Assembly (NCBI GenBank): GCA_963681505.1
Contig: OY811978.1
Location: 6,308,586-6,372,585, forward strand
Length of the DNA: 64,000 bases
Reading direction: 5' to 3'
Origin: Eunapius fragilis
Lineage: Eukaryota > Porifera > Demospongiae > Spongillida > Spongillidae
Position numbers and translations under genes: made by a program. Below, in pieces: positions 38,298 through 49,050 of this stretch. A model generated the notes under the pieces. The model had not been told where the DNA came from. It searched no databases and saw only the letters and a list, made by a program, of their open reading frames with translations. Position 1 is the stretch's first letter; every line of letters begins with the position of its first letter.

Positions 38298-38784
38298 TTC
38301 CTCTATAGAGGTTATGCGATCACATGCCCACACATGACCACTATCTATAACGGTATGTTCAAAATCTGTAGGACAAAGACTAAGGCACAGTTCAATCACT
38401 TGTTAGTACTGAGGCTTATAAGGTTCGATCCAAATAGATATACTACGATCAAAACAGGTACAACCGTTAACAGACACGTGGCGTTAATGCATGGGTAAAA
38501 GTGTCTGCCGCTATCTTGTTCCGGGTGGGAAGAGCCCAGAACAGCTTTTGTGGCACGCAGGAGCAAATTAGAAATGAAATGATGGGTAATTCTCTCTAAT
38601 ACATAATATGAGTACACGAGCACCGTATACTACAACCAGTTAAATCGCATAAATTATTCATAGCTTCCATCGCATAGCCTCTATTTTTATTGTCGATGAT
38701 TTCTGCGAATACTGGCAAGTGCTCACAAGTTATAACTATGACGTAGCCTCATTAATTCCACTTATGCAGTTCCCCCTTCCACCG

Positions 38785-38919
38785 TCACGAGCAGACGCCC
38801 GCTTTTGAAGGGTCAGCTTTGTACCGAAGCGGGAGGACTCTAACTCGTCGACCGTCTCGATTTTGGAGGTATTCCTCTCGTCGACGTTTAGCTCTCCTCT
38901 TTTGTTGGCGTGAAGGCAT
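38785..38919 (-). pseudogene. Short basic reading frame, possible transposon relic
   Basis: The minus strand reads MPSRQQKRRAKRRREEYLQ then NRDGRR and, after a gap, KADPSKAG. Highly basic N-termini of this style occur in some sponge mobile-element proteins, but the match is from memory and weak. Only about 45 codons remain. Confidence 0.25.
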
Positions 38920-39120
38920 TTTGATAAAAACAACTTCGGTAGCCAAAAGTGGTGAACAAAACTGCAATCAACCACCTGTTTATATAATACAAGTGATAAA
39001 AACATTCTCTATGTGAGAAGGTTGGTGGTGTATAGGAATCAAAGGCGGTGGTAGTGTAAAAAGCAAGGGAACAAGGCTAGTGATTGAAAAGGAAAAAGGA
39101 AATAGACCTATATTAGCACA

Positions 39121-39450
39121 CAGCGGCGGATACAGGTTTTGGGGGGGGGGGGGGGGCACGGATGGTGGGTGTGGCTGGGGGTGGGGTCGGCTTCTGGCCC
39201 GATACGAAAAGCGGGGGGGGGGGTGCTGTCGGTTTATGGCCCGATACGAGGAGCGGGGGGGGGGGGGGGGGGTGCTGTCGGTTTATGGCCCGATACGAGG
39301 AGCGGGGGGGGGGGGGGAGTATGATCGCGTATCGGGGGGCCCGAGATATAGTACAGTAGTAGAGTTCATGCGTGCGGATATCAATAGACAGCGCAATCGT
39401 GCAGCTATATTATAAAATGCGGCCCGAAAAGTTATGAATTTATAAATGAA

Positions 39451-39485
<35 letters not shown>

Positions 39486-39534
39486 GTGCCCCGAGTGCCC
39501 CCCCCCCCCCCCCCCCCCCCTGGATCCGCCGCTG
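39121..39534. mobile_element. G-rich MITE with CAGCGGCGGAT ends, copy 1
   Basis: Inverted termini CAGCGGCGGATACAGG and CCTGGATCCGCCGCTG bound a 414-bp insert. Comparison with the uninterrupted hairpin at about 42780 gives an empty site (TTAGCACACACAGTT) and a 5-bp duplication GCACA. The interior has several G-runs, a repeated GGCCCGATACGAGGAGCG and a poly-G/poly-C hairpin near the 3' end. Ends of this type are hAT-like, but the short duplication leaves the class open. Confidence 0.7.
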
Positions 39535-39730
39535 GCACACACAGTTAAACATGATGGCATGCTGCTAATATAGGTCTATTTCCTTTTCAATCATTAGCCT
39601 TGTTTTTACACCACCAACCTTCTCACATAGAGAATGTTTTTATCACTTGTTTCCTACATTTTTTTGGTGGAAATTTTAGTATCGGAACACTGATTGAAAA
39701 GGAAAAAGGAAATAGACCTATATTAGCACA

Positions 39731-40058
39731 CAGCGGCGGATACAGGTTTTGGGGGGGGGGGGGGGGCACGGATGGTGGGTGTGGCTGGGGGTGGGGTCGG
39801 CTTCTGGCCCGATACGAAAAGCGGGGGGGGGGGTGCTGTCGGTTTATGGCCCGATACGAGGAGCGGGGGGGGGGGGGGGGTGCTGTCGGTTTATGGCCCG
39901 ATACGAGGAGCGGGGGGGGGGGGGGAGTATGATCGCGTATCGGGGGGCCCGAGATATAGTACAGTAGTAGAGTTCATGCGTGCGGATATCAATAGACAGC
40001 GCAATCGTGCAGCTATATTATAAAATGCGGCCCGAAAAGTTATGAATTTATAAATGAA

Positions 40059-40095
<37 letters not shown>

Positions 40096-40142
40096 GTGCC
40101 CCGAGTGCCCCCCCCCCCCCCCCCCCCCTGGATCCGCCGCTG
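39731..40142. mobile_element. G-rich MITE, copy 2
   Basis: Second copy carried by the tandem 608-bp duplication, with the same termini and the same flanks as copy 1; it was copied by the duplication and not by fresh insertion. Confidence 0.7.
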
Positions 40143-40338
40143 GCACACACAGTTAAACATGATGGCATGCTGCTAATATAGGTCTATTTCCTTTTCAATC
40201 ATTAGCCTTGTTTTTACACCACCAACCTTCTCACATAGAGAATGTTTTTATCACTTGTTTCCTACATTTTTTTGGTGGAAATTTTAGTATCGGAACACTG
40301 ATTGAAAAGGAAAAAGGAAATAGACCTATATTAGCACA

Positions 40339-40667
40339 CAGCGGCGGATACAGGTTTTGGGGGGGGGGGGGGGGCACGGATGGTGGGTGTGGCTGGGGGT
40401 GGGGTCGGCTTCTGGCCCGATACGAAAAGCGGGGGGGGGGGTGCTGTCGGTTTATGGCCCGATACGAGGAGCGGGGGGGGGGGGGGGGGTGCTGTCGGTT
40501 TATGGCCCGATACGAGGAGCGGGGGGGGGGGGGGAGTATGATCGCGTATCGGGGGGCCCGAGATATAGTACAGTAGTAGAGTTCATGCGTGCGGATATCA
40601 ATAGACAGCGCAATCGTGCAGCTATATTATAAAATGCGGCCCGAAAAGTTATGAATTTATAAATGAA

Positions 40668-40706
<39 letters not shown>

Positions 40707-40754
40707 GTGCCCCGAGTGCCCCCCCCCCCCCCCCCCCCCCTGGATCCGCCGCTG
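40339..40754. mobile_element. G-rich MITE, copy 3
   Basis: Third copy, same termini and flanks; differs in G-run and C-run lengths. Confidence 0.7.
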
Positions 40755-41855
40755 GCACACACAGTTAAACATGATGGCATGCTGCTAATATAGGTCTATT
40801 TCCTTTTCAATCATTAGCCTTGTTTTTACACCACCAACCTTCTCACATAGAGAATGTTTTTATCACTTGTTTCCTACATTTTTTTGGTGGAAATTTTAGT
40901 ATCGGAACCTACGCGAGTAGGTTCCATATAGGAATCCAACAGTATCATGAATGTCATTAAAAAAATGTCCCTCACGTCTAGCGGGACATTTAAGAATCGG
41001 GTCACTTCGCTCTTAGTGGCATTCGAGCGATATAAAAAAGGACAACAGTTCTGCGTTGTATTTGTGTCACAAGACGGTGTACTTTTAGAGAACAAAAATA
41101 CTCGTCCCCATCGTCCGTACCCAGTCCCACCTAAAATTTCTCCTCCGTCGGCTTCTTCTTCTTCTTCTTCCTTCCGGAGAGTATAACTCACGACAGGAAC
41201 GTTTGTAAAGCACGCCAAGTGTACCAATCGCTTCAGGATGCGTCCGCAGGTTATCTTCGGGGGTCTGTTAGACGCCTAACTGTTCGGGCAATTAACTAAA
41301 GCGAATAGTACCTCATTTGGTATTCGGTTAAAAATACCCAATTACATCAGCTAGCTATTTTTAAATGCAATAATAGCCACGTGTCGTAGGCGTGATTCAA
41401 ATTCTTAATATTCCCGCACGCTGTAGAAGAGGTATACGCACTGAATCCAAGAGCCTTTTCGGGTCCCTACGGCTCCATGTATAAATGTCCAACCATAATG
41501 CCAAATGGTTGAGAAACGGAATGGAGCAGCGATAACGTTATAGGAAGGCTCCTGACGAATATTCAAGGTATCATTTTCTGCATGACGCCTGTGCGTTACT
41601 CTCAACTCTTATCATTCGTTACGCAGCTTGAAATGAAAGCCAAAACTACCATACACGTAAGTACCCGACACTATCGCATATAATTGTTTGACCGAATTGA
41701 TTTCTATACTATAGCTTCTTATATAGCATAACTTTCGAATTCTGTCGGTGGAACTACATACGCGATCAGATACTACGATATACAGTCTACAGCAGATAAT
41801 GTGAAGCAAGTGGCTCCAATTAGAATGTGTCTCCCCCACACCACCGCCCTTACAG

Positions 41856-42480
41856 AAAAAAAAACCCGGCAACAACTAGCCACTCGTACACCTACAGATA
41901 TGCCAAACGAGTGCAATACAAGACACGACAAGGTGTCAAGCGCGCTACTGAAAGGACCATCAAAGCGACCACCCCGAAGGTGCGTTAATGAATGTTGGAT
42001 CTGGACATAATTTATAGCATGTATAGTGTATCGCTAAAATATTTTATGCAACAGTTACAGCGGAAGATATTGCATCTCTCTCCGTGCTGTTGTCTGAAAT
42101 ATGTGCACGCTGTTCGCTGACAACAATTTCGTAATTATGTTAATGTGTATTGTGGTGCATAATTTATATCTAATAGTATCAAAGTTGCTTATGACAACGT
42201 ATTGTGGTTTATCTGATAATAGCGTGAGATCAGTGGGTACATGTAATCTTTGTCTGATGTATTATATGGCTTCACTTGCCAGTGGAGGATTTGTTTTAAC
42301 TAATGGTTGTTTAAATCACCTGTTTCAGGTCCAGGTCCAGGAGTGGTTCCATGTCCAGCTGCAGGATTAGCTCCACCTGCTCTACCTGCTATATATCCTG
42401 GATATACAGAAGTATATCCTGGTCCAGAATATACAGCAGTATATCCTATACAAGATGACATGCTCCTGGGTTATAAATGA
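41856..42480 (+). pseudogene. Exon-like blocks in the left palindrome arm
   Basis: Block A (41856-41979) lies between an acceptor (CCGCCCTTACAG) and a donor (GAAG|GTGCGT). Block B (42329-42480) follows an acceptor (CTGTTTCAG) and encodes a proline-rich end with GPGPGVVPCPAAGLAPPALP and repeated VYPG/VYPI motifs up to a TGA. A leaves phase 1 and B enters phase 1. Block A is frameshifted in this arm relative to the other. No homolog is recognised. Confidence 0.3.
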
Positions 42481-42651
42481 AATACTTGTACTTATTGTTT
42501 AAATAGTAATACTGTGTTTTTAATGGTACACCCACACCTCAAAAAATTGCATGGCCACGAGATTCTAATAAAACTGTCATTTGACATTCTTGCTACATGG
42601 TTACTTTTCAAGAACTAAATACAATACTAAATCTACCAAAAAATGTAGGAA

Positions 42652-42937
42652 ACAAGTGATAAAAACATTCTCTATGCGAGAAGGTTGGTGGTATATAGGA
42701 ATCAAAGGCGGTGGTGGTGTAAAAAGCAAGGGAACAAGGATTGTGATTGAAAAGGAAAATTGAAATAGACCTATATTAGCACACACAGTTAAACATGACG
42801 ACATGCTGCTAATATAGGTCTATTTCTTTTTTCCTTTTCAATCACAATCCTTGTTCCCTTGCTTTTTACACCACCACCGCCTTTGATTCCTATATACCAC
42901 CAACCTTCTCGCATAGAGAATGTTTTTATCACTTGTT
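42652..42937. mobile_element. Hairpin (foldback) repeat, member at palindrome centre
   Basis: A near-perfect palindrome with arms running from ACAAGTGATAAAAACATTC to AGACCTATATTAGCA, around a loop of about 25 bp (ACACAGTTAAACATGACG region). It supplies the empty site for the G-rich MITE. Confidence 0.85.
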
Positions 42938-43088
42938 GTATTTAAACTTACCCATGTAGCAAGAATGTCAAATGACAGTTTTATTTTAGAATCTCGTGGC
43001 CATGCAATTTTTTGAGGTGTAGGTGTACCATTAAAACACACAGTATTACTATTTAAACAATAAGTACAAGTATTTCTAATAAAACCCA

Positions 43089-43722
43089 GGAGCGTGTCAT
43101 GCATCTTCTGGTAGAGCAGGTGGAGCTAATCCTGCAGCTGGACATGGAATGACTCCTGGACCTGGATGTGGAGCTGGACCTGGATGTGGAGCAGGTGGAG
43201 TTGACTCTTGGACCTGGACCTGGAACAGTTGATTTAAACAACCATTAGTTAGAACATAAAATTCAAATCCTCCATTGGCAAGCAAAGCCATATAATACAG
43301 ACAAAGATTACATGTACCCACTGATCTCATGCTAGTATCAGATAAACCATGCCACAATACGTTGCCGTCAGCAACTTTGACACAAGTTTATCAGATATAA
43401 ACTATGCACCACAATACACATTATTACGAAATTGTTGTCAGCGAACAGTGTGCACACATTTCAAACAGCACTAAAATTTGAGAGAGACGCAATATCTACC
43501 GCTGTAACTGTTGCATAAAATATTCCTTCCATTTTAGCGATACACTATACATGCTATAATTTATGTCCAGATCCAACATTCATGGTGTAACGCACCTTCG
43601 GGTGGTCGCTTTGTTGGTCCTTTCAGTAGCGCGCTTGACACCTCAAGTTGTCGTGTCTTGTATTGCACTCGTTTGGCATATCTGTAGGTGTACAAGTGGC
43701 TAGTTGTTGCCGGGTTTTTTTT
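43089..43722 (-). pseudogene. Exon-like blocks in the right palindrome arm
   Basis: Counterpart of the left-arm blocks. Block A (43722-43596) is open from acceptor to donor and encodes a basic peptide (HLYTYRYAKRVQYKTRQLE). Block B begins at about 43223 with a proline-rich stretch including PHPGPAPHPGPGVIPCPAAG, expanded by an 18-bp duplication. Here block B, not block A, appears out of frame with the splice phase, so the two arms have decayed differently. Confidence 0.3.
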
Positions 43723-44694
43723 CTGTAAGGGCGGTGGTGTGGGGGAGACACATTCTAATTGGAGCCTCTTGCTTCACATATATCTGCTGTATACTGTATA
43801 TCGTAGTATCTGATCGCGTATGCAGTTCCACCGACAGAATTCGAAAGTTATGCTATATAAGAAGCTATAGCATAGATCGAAATCAATTCGGTCAAAACAA
43901 TTTATATGCGATAGTGTCGGGTACTTTAATACGTGTACGGTAGATTTTGGCTTTCATTTCAAGCTGCGTAACGAATGATAGAGTTGAGAGTAACGCACAG
44001 GCGTCATGCAGAAAATGATACCTTGAATATTCGTCAGGAGGCTTCCTATAACGTTATCGCATATCTGCTCCATTCCGTTTCTCAACCGTTTGGCAATATG
44101 GTTGGACATTTATACATGGAGCCGTAGGGACCCTGAAATCATCAAAAAGATCTCAGATGCTCTTAGATTCAGTCTTCCACAGCGTGTAGGAATATTAAGA
44201 ATTTGAATCACGCCCACGACACGTGGGTATTATGAAATTATTAAAAATAGCGAGCTGATGTAATTGGGTATTTTTAACCGAATACCAAATGAGCTTTAGT
44301 TAATTACCCGAACAGTAAGCGTCTAACAGACACCCGAAGATAACCTGCGGACGCATCCTGAAGCGATTGGTACACTTGGCGTGCTTTACAAACGTTCCTG
44401 TCGTGAGTTATATCCCGAAGGAAGAATAAGAATAAGAAGAAGACGACGGAGGAGAAATTTTAGGTGGGACTGGGTACGGACGATGGGGACGAGTATTTTT
44501 GTTCTCTAAAAGTACACCGTTATGTGACGCAGATACAGCGCAGAACTGTTGTCCTTTTTGATATCGCTCGATTGCCACTAAGAGCGAAGTGACCCGATTC
44601 TTAAATGCCCCGCTAGACGCGAGTGACTTTTTTTTAATGACTTCATGATACTGTTGGATTCCTATATGGAACCTACTCGCGTAGGTTCCGATAC

Positions 44695-44892
44695 GCCATG
44701 GGAACGCTTCAATTCAACACTCCGCCTTACGTAATGATTACGTAATCAGTTTTAAGCTTTATTCATATATCTGATACTTGAAGATGTCCTTCCAGGAGAT
44801 TCTAAAGCGATTGGTATAATTGGCGCTATTTAAAACCATTCCTATCCGGAGTTATACTCACCCGAGAAGAAGAAGAAGACGACGACGACGAA

Positions 44893-44951
<59 letters not shown>

Positions 44952-45163
44952 AGAAGAATTGGCCTGGGGACGAGGTAAAACACGAACTTCTTAAAGCAAA
45001 CAGTTTGAAACTGGAATAAAACATTAAAATGACCGTCTTTGCCTTCTGGTTCATAGCAACAAAGAGCTACACTATCCGTTTCTTGGTACGCGGGGTCGCG
45101 TTTTTAAAATGATATTTACGACCCGGGTCAATTCCTATATAGGAACTACTATCGTAGTTCCTG
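44695..45163. repeat. Diverged extra copy of the palindrome arm end
   Basis: The order of motifs repeats the outer right arm: AGCGATTGGTATAATTGGCG (compare 44363), GTTATACTC, GAAGAAGAAGACGACG, and finally ATTCCTATATAGGAACTAC with the small terminal hairpin GGAACTAC-TATC-GTAGTTCC ending near 45160. Confidence 0.65.
44861..44953. repeat. Trinucleotide repeat GAA/GAC
   Basis: GAAGAAGAAG followed by about 25 GAC triplets. An expanded form of the shorter GAAGAAGACGACGG in the adjacent palindrome arm. Confidence 0.95.
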
Positions 45164-45577
45164 ATAACCCACGTGAAGAATTATTTTAAAGGCAACAGTT
45201 AATGACAATGGCATAAGCCATGCAGTTTTGATGGTTGGCATAAGTCATGTGCGAAGTACTGAAGTTTTAGTATCCACAGTATATACCTACGTACGATCAT
45301 CACACCATGAACATTCAGGCTTCTTCTGGATATGCCTTTCTTTCTTGAGATGATGGCCTAGGATGCTAGAAGGTTGTGTGTTGGACTAGGATACTTAATC
45401 TACACGTATGCACTGCCGCATATAGACAGCCCAGCCCTACCAATTACTCCAATTTATAATGCAAATTATAGATGTATTTTTTATAGATGTATCTAATGAC
45501 TGAGTGAGTAAGCAATGCAATGAGTACAAGAAATATGAGTCTTTGACAAAACAAAGAATCACCCTTGGTGACTGCAG

Positions 45578-48500
45578 TTATTTAGTGTTCTTTTTCAGCA
45601 CAAACGAATCATAGACTTTGTTGTCATAGTTATGAATGTACTGAAACACCAGATGTGTTGTGTTGATCATCATTCTTGAATATCCATAGTTCTAGGAGGA
45701 AATAAAAATGATTGATTTAGCTATTAGAAATATTATTAGGTTAATTGTTAAAATATGTTTCGCGGGCATAAATTTTTTTTTTCACAAATGAAACCAACAA
45801 ATAATTTGAAAAATGATAAGAGATAAACGCTAAAGATTTTAATGCATGACATTCAGGCAAAGATAGTGTGGGCAACCCTGCTCCATCGTCCATACCAATT
45901 GCACGGGCATAAAAATTGTCTAGCAACTCTATTAGCGGCAGCCTATTATAATAGTAAGTAGGCTTCTCATATGCTCTTGCATGTTTTATTGAGATGTGTG
46001 TGTAAAGTTTAATCATCACGCCAATAAAATCGCATATCGTATATGACCTAGAACGTGGCAGTTCCAGGTTCTCATGCATGCATGTAGCTCTTTATCTATA
46101 TGAAATACGCTGCTCGTGCTGTAAAATGAACATTGAATCTGTTTCTCCCATGACTGGGAGTACCAACCTGAGTGTCATAATAGACCAGCCAACTTGGTAT
46201 CGAACTCCTGAAAGGAAAAAATTGATTAAATAAAAGATAATATGATCTAAAATTAAGATAACGTACGGTATAATGTTATTGTGCAAAGACCGACCGGCCA
46301 TTCCCACGACAACATGTGTAGTGCCCTTCTTGCTAGAAGATGAGGATGATCCAGAACTGTAACAACTGCCCTGGTAGGCTGAGCAAGTGCGCTGATATCC
46401 ATGGATGTGAGCCCACAGAGCAAGGTCGACCCCATACGACTAAAGCCTCCGAAAATTTTGGAATGAGGCATTGATGTTGGATTGAAACAACATGCTGTAT
46501 ACGTGTTTGTGTGTAAGACGCACCAGAAATAAAGGTTCCAATGCGTATCTCAGGGATTGAGCAACCACAGTGTGTCCATCTGGATAGTTGCTGTCTTGGC
46601 TTGCGGCGTACATAGGTCTTGATATGTGAAAACATATATAAGATCTAAAATGCCCATAAACTAGAAACAAACCTGTGTCCAGCAAATATAATCCAAGGTG
46701 TTTTTGTCTTATTCACACTTTTTAGGTCGCTGTAGATGAAGCTGTATTGTGAAGAACCTTTCTGAAAACTATGCTCTGTGCTCATCACAAGAAAGTGAGC
46801 GCTTCCATAATCGAAGGAATACCTATATAAATATATATAGCTTGAAGATAACTGGATATTCTTTTTATCAAAATATTATACCACGGAGAATCTCGAGCGG
46901 GTGTTGGCATTGGAAACCTCATTTCATGTGGTATTCCACACTCTCCACCGGAGCCAGAGTTATTGAAAGTACCAGGACTGCAATACATGTATACTAAATC
47001 ATTAACATGTAGCTAATAACATTTAATTGTTATCGCTCAAACCTTGTGTAGGGCCAATTTCGTTCGTGATTTCCAATTGCTACCATAAAAGGCACACTTG
47101 TAGCTATTTGTTCAATTTGATCAAAATACACATCCCACTGCATATGTAACGGAGAATTGTTGTGCATAAAGTAGAGCACTAATACACTTATCCACCTTTC
47201 GCATGAATTTGCATAGCAGGAAATACTAATTCGAACTTACCATGCTTGGGCCGGATTGCAAACCATGCATGCACCTATTGTACGATTTAATTAACAATGA
47301 AGTTCAAAATTATAAAAGTTGCAAGACTGAAGCTGCTATAGTAACAAAAATGGTGGGCATGCATTATAACTGCATGCTAGACATATACAACCTTATAGTA
47401 GTTAAAACTTATAATTATATAACAAAACTGCTTGAAGCTTTACCATATATTGGAGTGTCATAATGCGTAGCAGCATGATATAGGCATGAAACTTACCATA
47501 CTGGAGTACCCTAATGCGTAACTGATATCTCCAATCTGCAGTACAATGTCTAGGCTGTTTAACTGATCCTTGATCCTTGATGTGGTGTTCAGGGAATACT
47601 TGCTCGTTTCCACCAGGTAGCTGCCATCAGGTTCCGCAACTCCCATATCTGTATGTATATATTATTATGACAAACAATTTCTACATGATGCATGTATTAT
47701 ATACATACAATCCTACATAGACCTGATAACAAACAGTTTCCGTGAAAATGGTGCTGGAAAGACATGCAAGTCATGAAGATCGATATATATATTATATTAT
47801 TTAAAGAAATATTTTTAAAATGTTTACCACCAAAGGCAATCACTGTAATTGTGGAGCTTGAATCTGGAGGCGCTTTGAAGCTGTATTGTGGGCTCCAGCC
47901 GTATTCATCATCGCCGAAGCTATAGTAATATGTAATTCCGGGCTCCAAACTTTAGATGCATGCATGGAAGTTGTATGAAAATGAACATAATATATATATA
48001 TATAGTGCATGAATTCAGTAGTGGCTCCTTACTCGGTCATTGTGGCACTATGTATTAGGCCTGGATCTCTGTATCCGTATCCCGTGGCTGGTGTTCCGCA
48101 CATGTTGCTTGCGCTGTACGTCTTTGTTTCAGCCTGCATGATGAATTATAAGTCAGCCGTTTCAGTTCAGTGGCATTATACAGCCTTACATCAGATGTAG
48201 CTTCGTAACTTTCACTTTCTGTGCCCCACATCACCCCCGGCGACAAAGCTTCCTTTGTGACCCACATGATACTGCAGTTTTAGCATGCATGTAAGACACA
48301 ATAAATGGAGCACGATGTATTTGTATTAACGTACGACATGGAAGTCGTATCACTGGTCAATGCGAGGTGCCCTTGCAGAGGCTCATTGTAGTTCGAGAAC
48401 TCAACAACACTGCTAACAGCCTTCAACGACGAACCTATAAAGTACACGGCAACTTTTATAACTCAATAAATAATATAATAGTGTTGCCATATATTATTAG

Positions 48501-49050
48501 TATTATTATATGCATGATCTATAGTACCTTGAAAAAAGCCAAAGACGACTTTGTCCCTCATGTTTATCAGCCTAAGTTCCAGTTGGCCACTTCCTGAACT
48601 GGTGTGCGTCGACGAGGAACTTGCGTACTGAGCAGCTTGGAACGTAATCTACCAAGTCATTATGAGAGTGTATGTCATACCTTGTATTTGATTGGTGCGC
48701 TTCTGGTTGTGTTAATGCCGTAACCATTGCTTGCAGGTGGGGAATAGACACCAATCCAATCCTTCGACGACGGCGAAGACACACCACTCCAGTAGACGGT
48801 AACCCACTCTCCTGATGAGGACAGCAGCGTGGGGGTCACGTCGAAGTACATACTGCTATCTATAACGATATATAATGACGAATATATATTACACAGTAGT
48901 ATGACATCTCAACTTCAACTCACCAAGGTCAATACTGGCTACTTTTTGCCATAGGACGTCATCGTATGGGTTTGCCTCTTGGGGACCACCCGTCACTTGG
49001 GTTCCACCGGCCAGTAGCACAATACCAAATGTTATTAGCAGTCGCAACAT
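45578..49050 (-). CDS. Purple acid phosphatase / metallophosphoesterase, copy 3, 15 exons, 574 aa
   Basis: A third, older paralog. Exons, in coding order: 49050-48924, 48859-48681, 48627-48528, 48434-48335, 48271-48190, 48133-48033, 47949-47828, 47648-47497, 47137-47043, 46977-46882, 46822-46673, 46617-46524, 46439-46267, 46207-46168 and 45691-45578. The sum is 1725 nt in frame. All 14 intron positions and phases match copies 1 and 2, but intron sequences are unrelated and every donor is GT. A signal peptide (MLRLLITFGIVLLAGGTQV) is followed by the N-terminal domain and catalytic motifs AFGDMG, GDISYALGYSS, GNHERNWP, AGHRPMY and WAHIHGYQRTC. Exon 13 is 30 bp longer, with a serine-rich insert (SGSSSSSSKK) after the HxH motif. 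Predicted secreted phosphatase; substrate unknown. Confidence 0.9.

Larger units (their letters stand above)
39081..40906. repeat. Tandem triplication of a 608-bp composite unit
   Basis: Units begin at 39081, 39691 and 40299 (each starting TGATTGAAAAGG) and are essentially identical except for homopolymer lengths. Each unit holds one arm of the hairpin family, an inserted G-rich element and the other arm, ending in TTTTAGTATCGGAAC. The third unit runs directly into the large palindrome at 40899. Confidence 0.9.
40899..44694. mobile_element. 3.8-kb palindromic element with about 1.9-kb arms
   Basis: The left arm from 40899 (GTATCGGAACCTACGCGAG) is matched in inverse by the right arm ending at 44694. 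Matching blocks can be followed inward throughout. Examples are CAACAGTTCTGCG (41044 / complement at about 44542), AGCGATTGGTACACTTGG-type blocks, GACGCATCC, and AATTTTTTGAGGTGT near 43005. The centre is at about 42796, in the loop of a hairpin-family member. Arms differ by scattered substitutions and small indels, by eye roughly 90 percent identical. Each outer end is itself a small hairpin, GGAACCTAC-GCGA-GTAGGTTCC. No recognisable transposase. I cannot tell whether this is one foldback transposon or an inverted duplication seeded on a hairpin. Confidence 0.85.

Noticed and set aside
39080..40772. Glycine- or proline-rich reading frames
   Set aside because: They are produced by G and C homopolymers in the tandem MITE copies and change frame with run length.
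40874..41227. Coding frames at the outer palindrome arms (for example 40947-41186 plus)
   Set aside because: The frame is open in both arms, but differences between arms are mostly amino-acid changing and no family is recognisable; insufficient to call a gene.
44842..45054. Poly-valine reading frame
   Set aside because: Translation of the GAC trinucleotide repeat.
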